NCBI RefSeq assembly: GCF_002879885.1
Contig: NZ_PNYA01000030.1
Coordinates: forward strand, 1 to 64,000
Origin: Trinickia dabaoshanensis
Lineage (GTDB): Bacteria > Pseudomonadota > Gammaproteobacteria > Burkholderiales > Burkholderiaceae
Reading direction: 5' to 3'
Length of the DNA stretch: 64,000 nucleotides
Made by a program: the position numbers and the translations under genes. Under the pieces are notes generated by a model that saw only the letters and a list, made by a program, of their open reading frames with translations, was not told where the DNA came from and did not search any database. The stretch's first letter is position 1. Each line of letters begins with the position of its first letter. This document shows, piece by piece, positions 54,262 to 62,494 of the stretch.

Positions 54262-54663
54262 CTAGACGAGAAGGCAGCGAGGAGGGCGTTCGATGCCGTC
54301 GGTCAGGAACGACACGACACCGGCGGAAGACGGCAGGGGAATGGCGACGCGGGTAGCGTCCGTGGATACGGCAACGACCGGTACGGCTGGCAGTCCTGTA
54401 CCGAAGCAGCAGGATGCGCATGTCGAGCACGAATGCGCGTGGTGGGCGTTACCGTGGTAATGATGGGGATGGTCGTCGTCAGCGAACGCCACGCCATGCA
54501 TTTCATGGTGGTGCTCTGACGCGGCCTGCTCCGCATGCTGGGTTGCCCCTTCTCCCGCGTCTGCATGCGCGGCAACACATTTCATCGAGATAGCCGCGAA
54601 CGACTGAACCGGAAGGCTCAGTGCCAGCAACACAACGATGAAAAGTTTGCGCCAATACGACAT
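54262..54663 (-). CDS. Small exported His-rich protein (CopL-like)
   Basis: The start at 54663 (MSYWRKLFIVVLLALSLPVQSFA) gives a signal peptide; an earlier ATG at 54681 is possible. The mature part has many His and Cys (HHHEMHGVAF, DDDHPHHYHGNAHHAHSCST). It heads the minus-strand cop operon, divergent from the two-component regulator, and is a likely copper-binding regulator. Confidence 0.6.
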   Translation of the reverse strand: MSYWRKLFIVVLLALSLPVQSFAAISMKCVAAHADAGEGATQHAEQAASEHHHEMHGVAFADDDHPHHYHGNAHHAHSCSTCASCCFGTGLPAVPVVAVSTDATRVAIPLPSSAGVVSFLTDGIERPPRCLLV

Positions 54664-54901
54664 GGGAGCGGAGTCTAGCACGCAGTGATAAAGGCTGTAA
54701 GTTCGAGAACGTGTCAGGGTGTAACCGATCGCTGTTTCGCTACGCGGTCACGACATTCGAGTTCAGCTTATCGTCGGATGGGTGACGACGGCGTGACCAC
54801 AAAATGACCAAAATTTCATTGGCGGTCCCGGATTGGGGCGTGCCGAACGCTCCGGCAGTCGTTGGCACGAGGTGCCGATGCGGTACGCTTGGGGCGTTTC
54901 A

Positions 54902-54933
54902 TGAAAAATCTGTCATGTAGCCGTCATTTTTCA
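54902..54933. promoter_or_regulatory. Candidate CusR-type operator between divergent copper operons
   Basis: An inverted repeat TGAAAAAT/ATTTTTCA encloses two GTCAT half-sites 11 bases apart (54912 and 54923). Tandem half-sites at about one helical turn fit OmpR-family regulators. It lies between the minus-strand cop operon and cusR. Confidence 0.5.
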
Positions 54934-55006
54934 CTCATCCGGGCCGCCGTATGCTCCAAGCAGCACATTGACCGCGCGCATTCCCCGACAGCCATACGAC
55001 ATAGCC

Positions 55007-55678
55007 ATGCGGATACTCATAGTCGAAGACGAACCGAAAATGGCGTCATATCTCCGCAAGGGGTTGATGGAAGCGAGCTACACGGTCGACGTCGCCGAAA
55101 ACGGAAAGGACGGCCTGTTTCTCGCGCTGCACGAGAACTTCGACCTCATCGTGCTCGACGTCATGCTGCCGGAACTAGATGGTTTCGAGGTGCTCAAGCG
55201 CCTGCGGGAGCAGAAACAAACACCCGTGCTGCTGTTGACTGCCCGGGAGGCAGTCGAGGACAAGGTGGCCGGCCTTGAGCTGGGTGCCGACGACTATCTG
55301 CCTAAACCCTTTGCGTATGCCGAGTTCCTCGCCCGCATCCGGTCACTACTGCGGCGTTCACCACGGAATGCGCGGGACATGCTGCTCATTGCCGACCTCG
55401 AGGTTGACCTCATCAAACGGCGGGTGCGGCGTGGCGACACCCGAATCGACCTGACCGCACAGGAGTTCGCGCTGTTGCAGCTCCTTGCCGAACGCGAAGG
55501 CGAGGTGCTCACACGGACATTCATCACCTCCCAGATTTGGGACATGAATTTCGATAGCGACACGAACGTGGTCGATGCGGCCGTCAAGCGCTTGCGGGCA
55601 AAAATCGACAACTCGTTCGACAAGAAGCTCATCCATACAATTCGTGGCATGGGCTACGTGCTCGAGGACCGCTCGTGA
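55007..55678 (+). CDS. cusR: Copper two-component response regulator
   Basis: The start at 55007 ([16 protein letters not shown]) is the usual OmpR-family start. The 223-residue protein has a receiver domain with phospho-Asp in [13 protein letters not shown] and Lys in [10 protein letters not shown], then an OmpR-type winged helix ([36 protein letters not shown]). The [12 protein letters not shown] stretch is typical of the CusR/CopR copper group. The kinase gene overlaps its end. Confidence 0.93.
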   Translation: MRILIVEDEPKMASYLRKGLMEASYTVDVAENGKDGLFLALHENFDLIVLDVMLPELDGFEVLKRLREQKQTPVLLLTAREAVEDKVAGLELGADDYLPKPFAYAEFLARIRSLLRRSPRNARDMLLIADLEVDLIKRRVRRGDTRIDLTAQEFALLQLLAEREGEVLTRTFITSQIWDMNFDSDTNVVDAAVKRLRAKIDNSFDKKLIHTIRGMGYVLEDRS

Positions 55679-57096
55679 CGGTCCGGACCGACGCTCGCGC
55701 GTCGTATTCGCTGCTCAGGCGATTGACGCTCGCGTTTGCCCTCGCTGCCGGTCTGGTGTTCGCACTGACCGGAGCCTATCTCTACAGGTCGCTCTCCGCT
55801 GAGTTGCAACGACGCGATGACATCGAAATCAGCGGCAAGCTGAGCCAGTTCCTGCAGTTGGTTCGCCTGAGCGGTTCGACGAGCGTGGTTCGAGCAAACC
55901 CTGCGGGCTTTCATGAGGTGTTGCTGTCCCATCCGGGGGTGTATCTCGGCATCTACGACGGACAAAATGAGCCGTTGGTCGAACACACCGACAAACCTGG
56001 CAGAACATTGAAGGGTCTCGTCACAGAGACCCACCCCATCGGCAAGCCGTACGCCTGCTCGCCAGAGGGTATCGGACTTTCCCGGTGCATCGTTGCTGAT
56101 GAGAGGCTGCCTTCCGGTGAACTCGTACACGTGTCACTGGTTCGAACGGCAGCCGACCGGCAATCGCTGCTCGAAAGCTATCGGGTAGATATCTGGTTTG
56201 CCGTAGCCGTCGGTGCCATCCTCGTCGGTGCGCTCGGCTACGCCGTTGCCCGTCGCGGACTTTGTCCCGTCAAAAGCATTGGCCGCCAGACGTCGACCAT
56301 CGAGGCTCACAATCTGAACGAGCGCCTCGATATTCGTGGTGGACCTGTCGAGCTTCGAGAGCTGGCCGTCTCTGTCAATCGCATGCTGGACCGTCTCGAG
56401 CGCGCATTCGTGCGCCTTTCGCAATTCTCATCGGATCTCGCACACGACATGCGCACGCCGCTGGCGAACATCATCAGCTCATCGCAAATCACGCTGTCGC
56501 GCGCGAGGACGGCCGACGAATACGAGGCACTCATCGATTCGAACATCGAGGAATGCGAGCGCCTGCAGCGAATGATTGAGAACATGCTGTTCCTCGCGCG
56601 AACGGACAATGCCCAACTGCATCTCAAGGCGGTCGAACTGGACGCGGGTAACGAACTGCGCAGGCTGGCGTCGTACTTTCAGGGTCTTGCTGAAGACGCC
56701 GGGGTCCACATCGACGTGAAAGGGAACGCACCCGTTTTCGCCGACGCAACCTTGTTCAGACGAGCAGTCAGCAACTTGACATCGAATGCGCTCGACCATG
56801 CGAGACCAGGCTCGACCATTGAGCTGGCCGTGTCGGCGACTCAGAAATACTCCGTCGTCAGCGTAACAAACCAGGGGCCAGCCATCCCGGTCGAACAGCT
56901 CGACAAAATCTTCGAGCGCTTCTACCGCGCCGACGCATCGAGACATGGTGCCGCGAAAAACGCAGGGCTGGGATTAGCCATCGTCAAGTCGATCATGGAA
57001 TTGCATCACGGAAAGGTTGATGTTGTGAGCGATGGCGTTCGTACCACCTTTACTCTTTATTTCCCGAGCGACGGTGCTGGACAAAATGCACGGTAA
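55675..57096 (+). CDS. cusS: Copper-sensing histidine kinase
   Basis: A GTG start overlaps the cusR stop. The 473-residue inner-membrane kinase has two membrane helices ([37 protein letters not shown]) around a periplasmic sensor loop, a HAMP domain, the H box with His257 ([14 protein letters not shown]), and the ATP-binding N and G boxes ([26 protein letters not shown]). It would sense periplasmic Cu/Ag and phosphorylate CusR. Confidence 0.93.
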   Translation: MTVRTDARASYSLLRRLTLAFALAAGLVFALTGAYLYRSLSAELQRRDDIEISGKLSQFLQLVRLSGSTSVVRANPAGFHEVLLSHPGVYLGIYDGQNEPLVEHTDKPGRTLKGLVTETHPIGKPYACSPEGIGLSRCIVADERLPSGELVHVSLVRTAADRQSLLESYRVDIWFAVAVGAILVGALGYAVARRGLCPVKSIGRQTSTIEAHNLNERLDIRGGPVELRELAVSVNRMLDRLERAFVRLSQFSSDLAHDMRTPLANIISSSQITLSRARTADEYEALIDSNIEECERLQRMIENMLFLARTDNAQLHLKAVELDAGNELRRLASYFQGLAEDAGVHIDVKGNAPVFADATLFRRAVSNLTSNALDHARPGSTIELAVSATQKYSVVSVTNQGPAIPVEQLDKIFERFYRADASRHGAAKNAGLGLAIVKSIMELHHGKVDVVSDGVRTTFTLYFPSDGAGQNAR

Positions 57097-57755
57097 CGGT
57101 AAGCCTATCCGGATCATGCCAGCAGTGCGAGCGATATCCGAGATAGTCCTATCGCGATCCTGCGATCCGGGCAATGGCCGACGTCGCGCGGAACCAGATC
57201 GTTAAATCTGCCTGGCAGCTCGGACTCAGCCGAATACCATGCCTTCCAGCTGGCCGGGTCCTTGACCTGGATCAATGAACCGTATCCACGACACCGCTTA
57301 TCCGACGTTGAACTATCGGGACTACGTGGCGCCGGCTGTCGACGGATATTTGACGGTTGCCCGGTGAAACGGGCGGGCACACCCGACGAAGTTGCGAAAG
57401 TGGCCGCTCCGCTTATGGGCCCGATGGTGCGTGCACTACCGGCAGCGACATCCTGACGGATGGAGGCGTGCCGCGTCCTATTGGTTCGGACCGCTGGCAC
57501 CGCGATAGTGTTTCGAAGGGCGGTTTCTACCTCGTTCAGCGACATTCGGAAGCTAGAGCGCCTCGCCGCCTGGCATACGAAAAAATCGAATCTTGAGGGC
57601 CCCCCAGCACGTTCACCGGGCTTAACTGACTTCCCTGTTCCATTGCTCCCCGGACCCCGACGCCCGGTCCGCAATTTCGAGGTCTGGGCATGGAGATGTG
57701 CAACGACGATCACGCCATCGAAAGGTACAAGGAAGGTTTTCATCACATATGGCCA
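57097..57755. other. Relic-bearing region between cusS and the recombinase
   Basis: No intact gene is seen. Pieces of a decayed SDR gene are recognisable around 57361-57500. The open frames on the minus strand have Arg/Ser-rich, non-protein-like composition. Confidence 0.5.
57361..57500 (+). pseudogene. C-terminal remnant of a short-chain dehydrogenase (SDR) gene
   Basis: Across two frames the sequence reads KRAGTPDEVAKVAAPLMGP and then GACTTGSDILTDGGV. That is the conserved end of SDR proteins (R-x-G-x-P-x-E-[IV]-A, then T-G-x-x-x-x-x-D-G-G). A frameshift lies between them at about 57420-57430 and the N-terminal two thirds are absent. Confidence 0.6.
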
Positions 57756-57771
57756 GATAACGCACATTATC
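57756..57771. other. Candidate recombinase core site
   Basis: GATAA and TTATC flank a 6-base CGCACA centre, 35 bases before the recombinase start. Inverted arms with a 6-8-base centre are the layout of tyrosine-recombinase crossover sites. It is short, so chance is possible. Confidence 0.3.
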
Positions 57772-57805
57772 AGTCCGTCATCGAATTTGTTCTAAACTGG
57801 TAGTC

Positions 57806-59503
57806 ATGAAAACGTGCGACACCCTCCCCATCGACAAAACCGAACGTGGCTTTCCCGACGAAGCCGAACTCGCGGCATTGCGCAGCTGGTACGCCGGCCT
57901 GGACGCTAGGGCAGCTGTCGCCCGCTATCTGGGCGACCGAAGAGCAGCCGGAACGTCCTCGCGCGGCGTGCTCGGCCGGATTCGTCGGCGGCTCGTCGCG
58001 TTCGCGCAGGCGCGCCATCGCGGAGATCTGGCAGGCGTCTTCGTCGATCGCCCAACGAAAGCATCGGCGGATCGGGTAGCCGGCACAATCGAGATGCTGC
58101 GCAATCTGCCGGAGCCCGTGCCGATGATCGCCGATCACGTCAACCTGTGGCTGCCCGCACGCATTGCCGGGGCTCTACATGCCCACGGCATCTGGACGCT
58201 GACCGACCTGACCGTGCGGATTCCGCGGCGACGTCGCTGGTGGTCGGCGATCGCCGGACTCGGCGTCGCCGGCGCGCGTCGCATCGAGGCGTTCTTCGCC
58301 GCGCATCCGGCGCTGACCGAACGGGCGCGAGCATTGATCGTCGCAGCGCCGTCGAGCAGCATCGTGACGTGGGAACAGCTGCGCGTGCCACACGAGGTCG
58401 ACGGTTCGCGCGGCCAGTTCCGTGCGCCGCAAAGCGCCTGCCTGCTGAAGGCTTCGAACGACTATGAGGCGGTTAAATCCTGGCTGTCGCTGCACGAATC
58501 GGCCGCCACCCAGCGCGCTTACCGGAAAGAGGCCGAGCGCCTGATCCTGTGGGCGATCGTCGAGCGCAGCTGCGCACTGTCGTCGCTCACCACTGACGAT
58601 GCAATCGCCTACCGGAGTTTTCTGCGGCGGCCGACACCGCGCGAACGCTGGGTCGGGCCATCGCGGCCGCGGCAAAGCGTCGAATGGCGGCCCTTCACCG
58701 GTCCGCTGTCCGCACGCTCGGCGGCATACGCACTGAACGTCCTGTCGGCGCTGTTTCGCTGGCTGGTCGAGCAGCGCTACGTGCTCGCGAATCCGTTTGC
58801 CGGCGTCAAGATCAAGAGCCAAGTCCAGCGTGCGGGGCTGGACGTGTCCCGTGGCTTCTCCGAAGGCGAGTGGTTGTTGATCCGCACGCTGGCCGACGGC
58901 CTCGAGTGGTCGTACGGCTGGAGCGAAGCAGCCGCCCAGCGCCTGCGATTTCTGCTGGACTTCGGGTACGCGACCGGTCTGCGCGCGAGCGAACTGGTCG
59001 GTGCGACGCTCGGCGATATCCGCCGCGACGAGCACGGCGATCACTGGCTGCACGTGCTCGGCAAGGGCGGCAAGCTCGGCAAGGTGGCGTTGCCGCCGCT
59101 CGCCCGCACCGCGCTCGATCAGTCTCTCGTGCAGCGCGGACTGCCGGTCACGCCGACGCGTTGGAACCCGGCGACGCCGCTCGTCGCAAGCCTCGAGGAG
59201 GATCGCGCCCACATTGAAAGCACGCGGCTCTGGCGCGTGCTGCGCCGATTCTTCGTGCTGGTGGCCGACACGATCCAGAACGAACGGCCGGCGACCGCTG
59301 AGAAGCTGCGGCGCGCGAGCCCGCATTGGATGCGTCACACGCACGCGTCGCACGCGCTCGCGCGTGGCGCCGAGCTGATCATGGTGCGGGACAACCTCCG
59401 TCACTCGTCGATTTCGACGACGTCGACCTATCTGCATAGCGACGAGGTGCAGCGAGCTCGGCAGTTCGATCAGGCATTTCGTTCGCCGGATCTCAAGCGG
59501 TAG
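57806..59503 (+). CDS. Transposon-borne tyrosine recombinase (cointegrate resolution)
   Basis: The 565-residue protein has a DUF3701-like N-terminal domain, a SAM-like core-binding domain (RAYRKEAERLILWAIVERSCALSSL) and a catalytic domain with Arg393 (ATGLRASEL), His507/Arg510 (HWMRH), His533 (LRHSSIS) and Tyr542 (STYLHS). It lies just inside the right inverted repeat. In the Tn4651-like branch and in Tn4430-type elements a tyrosine recombinase resolves the cointegrates made by TnpA; that is its likely job. It is homologous to the recombinase at 9.4 kb. Confidence 0.9.
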   Translation: MKTCDTLPIDKTERGFPDEAELAALRSWYAGLDARAAVARYLGDRRAAGTSSRGVLGRIRRRLVAFAQARHRGDLAGVFVDRPTKASADRVAGTIEMLRNLPEPVPMIADHVNLWLPARIAGALHAHGIWTLTDLTVRIPRRRRWWSAIAGLGVAGARRIEAFFAAHPALTERARALIVAAPSSSIVTWEQLRVPHEVDGSRGQFRAPQSACLLKASNDYEAVKSWLSLHESAATQRAYRKEAERLILWAIVERSCALSSLTTDDAIAYRSFLRRPTPRERWVGPSRPRQSVEWRPFTGPLSARSAAYALNVLSALFRWLVEQRYVLANPFAGVKIKSQVQRAGLDVSRGFSEGEWLLIRTLADGLEWSYGWSEAAAQRLRFLLDFGYATGLRASELVGATLGDIRRDEHGDHWLHVLGKGGKLGKVALPPLARTALDQSLVQRGLPVTPTRWNPATPLVASLEEDRAHIESTRLWRVLRRFFVLVADTIQNERPATAEKLRRASPHWMRHTHASHALARGAELIMVRDNLRHSSISTTSTYLHSDEVQRARQFDQAFRSPDLKR

Positions 59504-59549
59504 GTGGGAACCAATCCCTTATGGCGCTTTTGGAATAAGTGCCGGCAAT

Positions 59550-59602
59550 TTCATAACTTCAATGCTTATGATAGGAAATTGCGCTTACCTTGTTGATACC
59601 CC
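59550..59602 (-). repeat. Right terminal inverted repeat
   Basis: In reverse complement it begins GGGGTATCA and contains ACAAGGTAAGCGC, CCTATCATAAGC and GTTATGAA, matching the left end at 46 of 53 positions. Confidence 0.92.
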
Positions 59603-59607
59603 AAGAG
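59603..59607. repeat. Right target-site duplication (AAGAG)
   Basis: Identical to 27943-27947 and directly adjoining the right inverted repeat. Confidence 0.92.
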
Positions 59608-59751
59608 CGCGTCGACGGCCTTTGGAATCTTGATCGCGCGGCCCTGCTCGCGCTCCCAGTAGAGCCGAATGAACTCCTGCAGGTCGAGACGGGCGCCAAA
59701 CGTTCGCACGAACCGCTGGTAGTCCGCTTTGATCTGAGCTGAGTAGCACAT
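59603..59751 (-). pseudogene. N-terminal part of the SRAP gene with catalytic Cys2
   Basis: The start at 59751 has a GGAGG ribosome site 6 bases upstream. The fragment reads MCYSAQIKADYQRFVRTFG and ends VDAL at the transposon junction. Met removal exposes Cys2, the residue that crosslinks abasic DNA. The frame continues into the transposon end, reading a few foreign codons before a stop. The rest of the gene is at 27132-27947. Confidence 0.88.
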
Positions 59752-59818
59752 CGTCGCCTCCGCGCGTTTTCCCTCATGATAGCCAGCCATAGGCACCGGA
59801 GCACAATGAGTTCAACGG

Positions 59819-60115
59819 CTATCGCGAGGCTCGACGAAGCGCGGCGCCGCGCAACTGCTCAAGTGTGCGTTGCTGTCGCGGCGTAAGCGGATCGCGCAAA
59901 CACGGCTCGGCTTCGATCGTCTGAACGAATGTCTGCCAGACGATCTGTGGCACGCCGACGGGCGGATGGCCGATCGAGCTCAGTACCTGATGAGCACGCA
60001 GAATCGTTGCTCGCAGGCGATGAATCTCCCATAGCAATTCGAGAACGACTGGCACCGGATGCTCGTCGTAGATCTCGGCGAGGCGCGCGGCGTTTAGTGG
60101 GGCGCGATGCGGCAT
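59819..60115 (-). CDS. Hypothetical plasmid protein
   Basis: With the start at 60115 (MPHRAPLNAARLAEIY) the product is 98 residues; a longer version from 60175 is possible. It is helical with no membrane segment (VVLELLWEIHRLRATILRAHQVL). No family recognised. It is upstream of the SRAP gene on the same strand. Confidence 0.5.
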   Translation of the reverse strand: MPHRAPLNAARLAEIYDEHPVPVVLELLWEIHRLRATILRAHQVLSSIGHPPVGVPQIVWQTFVQTIEAEPCLRDPLTPRQQRTLEQLRGAALRRASR

Positions 60116-60208
60116 GGCAAGCTCGGACAAAACACTGTGTAAACATACAGTCTTTCGATCGAAAGGTAAACGCATGCCCGGGCAGGCTATGGAATGGTGT
60201 TCCGATGC

Positions 60209-60760
60209 CTACTCGAGCTCGGCCCAGCTTTGGATGACCTTCAGCTCATCGTGCGCGTCGACGATGCGTCGCTGCAGATCCTCCAAGGCATGGCCCTCCG
60301 CCCCTGACACGCTCACAGCGTGCGCGATCTGCCTCATGCGTACGAGGGCATCGCGACACTCCGAAATGTTCGAAACGGTCGCCTCACGCGATCCAGCCCA
60401 CGTGGAGTGAATCACCGCTTCGGCCTGGTCGAAAGCTTGCATTTGCGGATTCTCACTCGCGCGCGCGGTGTCGGGTGCCGACCTATTCGCTGAACTGTCG
60501 GCCGGATCTCGCCAGATACGGCCTAGGCCAGCAACTTCGCAGAGAATCGCCCAGCTCGCGTAGGGAATCGGCGCGTCGCCTCCCGTATACCGTCGGATCG
60601 TCCGTGACCCTTCCTTGCCGAGTCCGAGTAGCTGAGCAGCTTTCGCCCCGCTCAACTCACCGAGGCGCAACACTTCGCGCACTTCGTCGGCCTCAGGGCG
60701 GATCCAAAAGTCATGCGCAGGTCGCAAGCATTCCGGCCGTATTGTGGTCCGTTTGTTCAT
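60209..60760 (-). CDS. Phage/plasmid-type helix-turn-helix protein
   Basis: The 183-residue protein has an N-terminal HTH (SGAKAAQLLGLGKEGSRTIRRYTGGDAPIPYASWAILCEVAG) of the kind found in small phage and plasmid regulators. The C-terminal half is helical (ALVRMRQIAHAVS, LEDLQRRIVDAHDELKVIQSW). It likely regulates neighbouring plasmid genes. A hairpin-rich region lies directly upstream of its start. Confidence 0.6.
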   Translation of the reverse strand: MNKRTTIRPECLRPAHDFWIRPEADEVREVLRLGELSGAKAAQLLGLGKEGSRTIRRYTGGDAPIPYASWAILCEVAGLGRIWRDPADSSANRSAPDTARASENPQMQAFDQAEAVIHSTWAGSREATVSNISECRDALVRMRQIAHAVSVSGAEGHALEDLQRRIVDAHDELKVIQSWAELE

Positions 60761-60779
60761 CTATCAAGTTCCTGTTGTC

Positions 60780-60975
60780 GGAGTGCGCCTGCACTCCAGC
60801 CCCCACGGCTTTCGCCGCGGGGGATACACGCGCCCTACGGGCGCTTGACGACCCCAATCGTCGGTCTGCTCGTGCCCGTGCCGGATCGTCCCGCCGCTAT
60901 TCGCGGCGCGCCGGCGCTCTCCCCACGCGTACCGCGTGGGTCCCCGTGCGCCTCGATCCGGGCGCGCGGCGCGCG
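60780..60975. repeat. Cluster of GC-rich inverted repeats
   Basis: At least six stems follow one another: GGAGTGC/GCACTCC (60780-60797), CCCCACGGC/GCCGCGGGG (60801-60822, one mismatch), GCGCCC/GGGCGC (60830-60844), GACGA/TCGTC (60847-60862), CGCCGC/GCGGCG (60892-60908) and CCCACGCG/CGCGTGGG (60922-60940). Several have a TAC or similar 3-base loop. It is non-coding and could be a structured RNA leader, an origin element or a repeat cluster. Confidence 0.6.
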
Positions 60976-61317
60976 CGAAGCGCCTCCGCAATTATCGCGG
61001 TTTAGCTTGCAGGAAGGGGATCGCGGCGATACGTGGTGGCCATTCAGCATAATGCCGATCGACGGCGACCGGCGAATCCGGAGGGGCACCGCTTACGTCG
61101 ATGGGTCGTTCCTATGAAACGCCATTCGAGGGCCACCGTATGTACGGGTCGAATATCGGATGCGCCGCGCGCGTCGCATAGGCAGATCATGGGGTGACAA
61201 ACTTCGCCGAAAGGGAGGGCCTGGTGCGCAGCGTTCGGCCTCCATCCTGCTGCTGGCTAGGCCTGAATTGATGGCACGGTCAATTGCTGTTGAGGTAGTC
61301 ATATGACGGACTCCTGG
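60976..61317. other. Intergenic, no gene seen
   Basis: Open frames are present on both strands but none has a recognisable product or good ribosome site. Confidence 0.4.
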
Positions 61318-61347
61318 GAACTCCCGCTCACTTGCGAGCGGGAGTTC
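61318..61347 (-). terminator. Strong hairpin ending the antirestriction operon
   Basis: GAACTCCCGCTC/GAGCGGGAGTTC is a perfect 12-bp stem with a 6-base loop, 4 bases after the last minus-strand stop. No T run follows, so termination efficiency is uncertain. Confidence 0.6.
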
Positions 61348-61351
61348 GAGA

Positions 61352-61546
61352 TCAAGATGGCAGAAGGACTTCGTACACCCCATCGCGTTCGATTGTCATC
61401 TCCGCCGATGGAAATTGCGCGATGCCGCTCACGAATTCGAACGGTCCGGTATACGGCAACATCGTGAGAATCGTTTGATCGCCGAACCATGTGCGCACGA
61501 TGTCGCCGCTCACGAGTTCACGGCCCAGCTTTGCAACGATCTTCAT
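61352..61546 (-). CDS. Small hypothetical protein (64 aa)
   Basis: The start at 61546 (MKIVAKLGRELVSGDIVRTW) overlaps the stop of the gene upstream (TGATG-type coupling). The product is a small beta-rich protein (DQTILTMLPYTGPFEFVSGIAQF, then MTIERDGVYEVLLP). Longer upstream frames conflict with the neighbour. Function unknown. Confidence 0.6.
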   Translation of the reverse strand: MKIVAKLGRELVSGDIVRTWFGDQTILTMLPYTGPFEFVSGIAQFPSAEMTIERDGVYEVLLPS

Positions 61547-61851
61547 TGCAAGCGGCCTCGGTGTTCGGCCGCCAGCGCCACGGGTGCGCAAGGGGGCAAT
61601 TGGTTGAATGTCAGCAACGCGCCTTTCACGATTGACCGAAGCTCTTCCCGGCAAGAAACTAGCTCAATGCCGTCATTGTCGAGAATATCGACGACGTCTT
61701 GCAGGGCCTTTGCTGAGTGCGCGGCAGCGTCGGCAGACAACGCCATGCGATAGAGTTCTCCGCGCGCCATGTCCCGGTCTCCATACTGCCAAACCATGAG
61801 CAAAGGCAAGAGCGCGCCCAGCCATGTCGGGCGGGTATTCAGCATGTCCAT
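61543..61851 (-). CDS. Hypothetical protein (102 aa) of the antirestriction operon
   Basis: The start at 61851 follows AGGAGA. The product is mostly helical (ELYRMALSADAAAHSAKALQDVVDILDNDGIELVSC). It sits between the antirestriction gene and the 64-residue gene. No family recognised. Confidence 0.55.
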   Translation of the reverse strand: MDMLNTRPTWLGALLPLLMVWQYGDRDMARGELYRMALSADAAAHSAKALQDVVDILDNDGIELVSCREELRSIVKGALLTFNQLPPCAPVALAAEHRGRLQ

Positions 61852-61903
61852 GTGAATGTCTCCTGACGAGACCCGGCCCCGACCGCGAGCCGGGCGTGGC
61901 CTA

Positions 61904-62320
61904 TTAGTCGATAGCGCGAAGGATGTTTGCGGCTTCGACGTGCTGACACGCGAACTCACGCAACTGGTGATAGCGGCCGATGATGGTGTCATCGAGCGTC
62001 TGTTCGGCGAGGTGGCAGAGGGCGAAGAGGGTGACAACGACGCCGAAGGCGTCCGCGCCCATCATGTCGCTGTATCCGTTCAGATGCCAACGGACCGCTA
62101 CACGGCCCAGTTCGGCCGGTGCCATGTAGAAGCCCCCGTTAGACAGCGTGAAGAAATGCCAGTAGCCGCCGCGGTATGCGGTACACAGCCGTCCGGCCCA
62201 GTCGTACACCAGGGATTCACCCTTCAGATAGTGACAGCCAAGGAAGTTCGGTAGGACATTAAGCCGAAGCTCGTCAGGAACAACGGAAGAGGAAATGCGA
62301 TCTTGATCGCTGGTGGTCAT
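61904..62320 (-). CDS. ardB: ArdB/KlcA-type antirestriction protein
   Basis: The start at 62320 has a GGAG 9 bases upstream. The 138-residue protein carries the family blocks LPNFLGCHYLKGESLVYDWA, YRGGYWHFFTLSNGGFYMAP and a C-terminal LREFACQHVEAANILRAID. ArdB/KlcA proteins protect incoming plasmid DNA from type I restriction enzymes. It would help this replicon enter hosts with R-M systems like the one at 12-18 kb. Confidence 0.92.
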   Translation of the reverse strand: MTTSDQDRISSSVVPDELRLNVLPNFLGCHYLKGESLVYDWAGRLCTAYRGGYWHFFTLSNGGFYMAPAELGRVAVRWHLNGYSDMMGADAFGVVVTLFALCHLAEQTLDDTIIGRYHQLREFACQHVEAANILRAID

Positions 62321-62378
62321 CGGAAGTTCTCCGGTTAGACACCCAAGGCGGGATGCCTGGGTTATCTGAGATCCAGCA

Positions 62379-62395
62379 TAGGGCAATACGACCTA
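62379..62395. promoter_or_regulatory. Operator-like palindrome 1 in the divergent promoter region
   Basis: TAGG and CCTA arms enclose GCAATACGA. The half-site is shared with the second palindrome at 62422. Both lie between ardB and the ParB-like gene. Confidence 0.45.
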
Positions 62396-62421
62396 ATGCG
62401 CAAGATATTATGCTTGTCATG

Positions 62422-62438
62422 TAGGGCGTAATGCCCTA
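62422..62438. promoter_or_regulatory. Operator-like palindrome 2
   Basis: TAGGGCGTAATGCCCTA has perfect 6-bp arms around a 5-base centre, about 56 bases before the ParB-like start. A TATTAT that could be a -10 box is at 62406. Confidence 0.55.
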
Positions 62439-62494
62439 ATATGGAGTTGCTGGCCGGGCATGTTGCTCAGGCCGATTACCGGAGGACAACTCTG

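Larger units (their letters stand above)
27948..59602. mobile_element. 31,655-bp Tn3-family copper-resistance transposon
   Basis: The element is bounded by 53-bp imperfect inverted repeats (46 of 53 positions match) beginning GGGG, and flanked by a perfect 5-bp AAGAG duplication. It carries tnpA and tnpC at the left end and a tyrosine recombinase at the right. The inside holds about 25 copper-handling genes and several relics. It interrupts an SRAP gene whose halves rejoin in frame. The tnpA-tnpC pair together with a tyrosine recombinase recalls the Tn4651/Tn4652 branch of Tn3 elements. The intact ends and duplication indicate a direct transposition event, probably not ancient. Confidence 0.93.

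Noticed and set aside
57114-57767. A 217-residue minus-strand frame between cusS and the recombinase
   Set aside because: The opposite strand carries recognisable SDR remnants, and this frame has no protein-like pattern.
60780-60975. CRISPR array
   Set aside because: The hairpins differ from one another and there are no equal direct repeats with regular spacers. No cas genes are present in the window.
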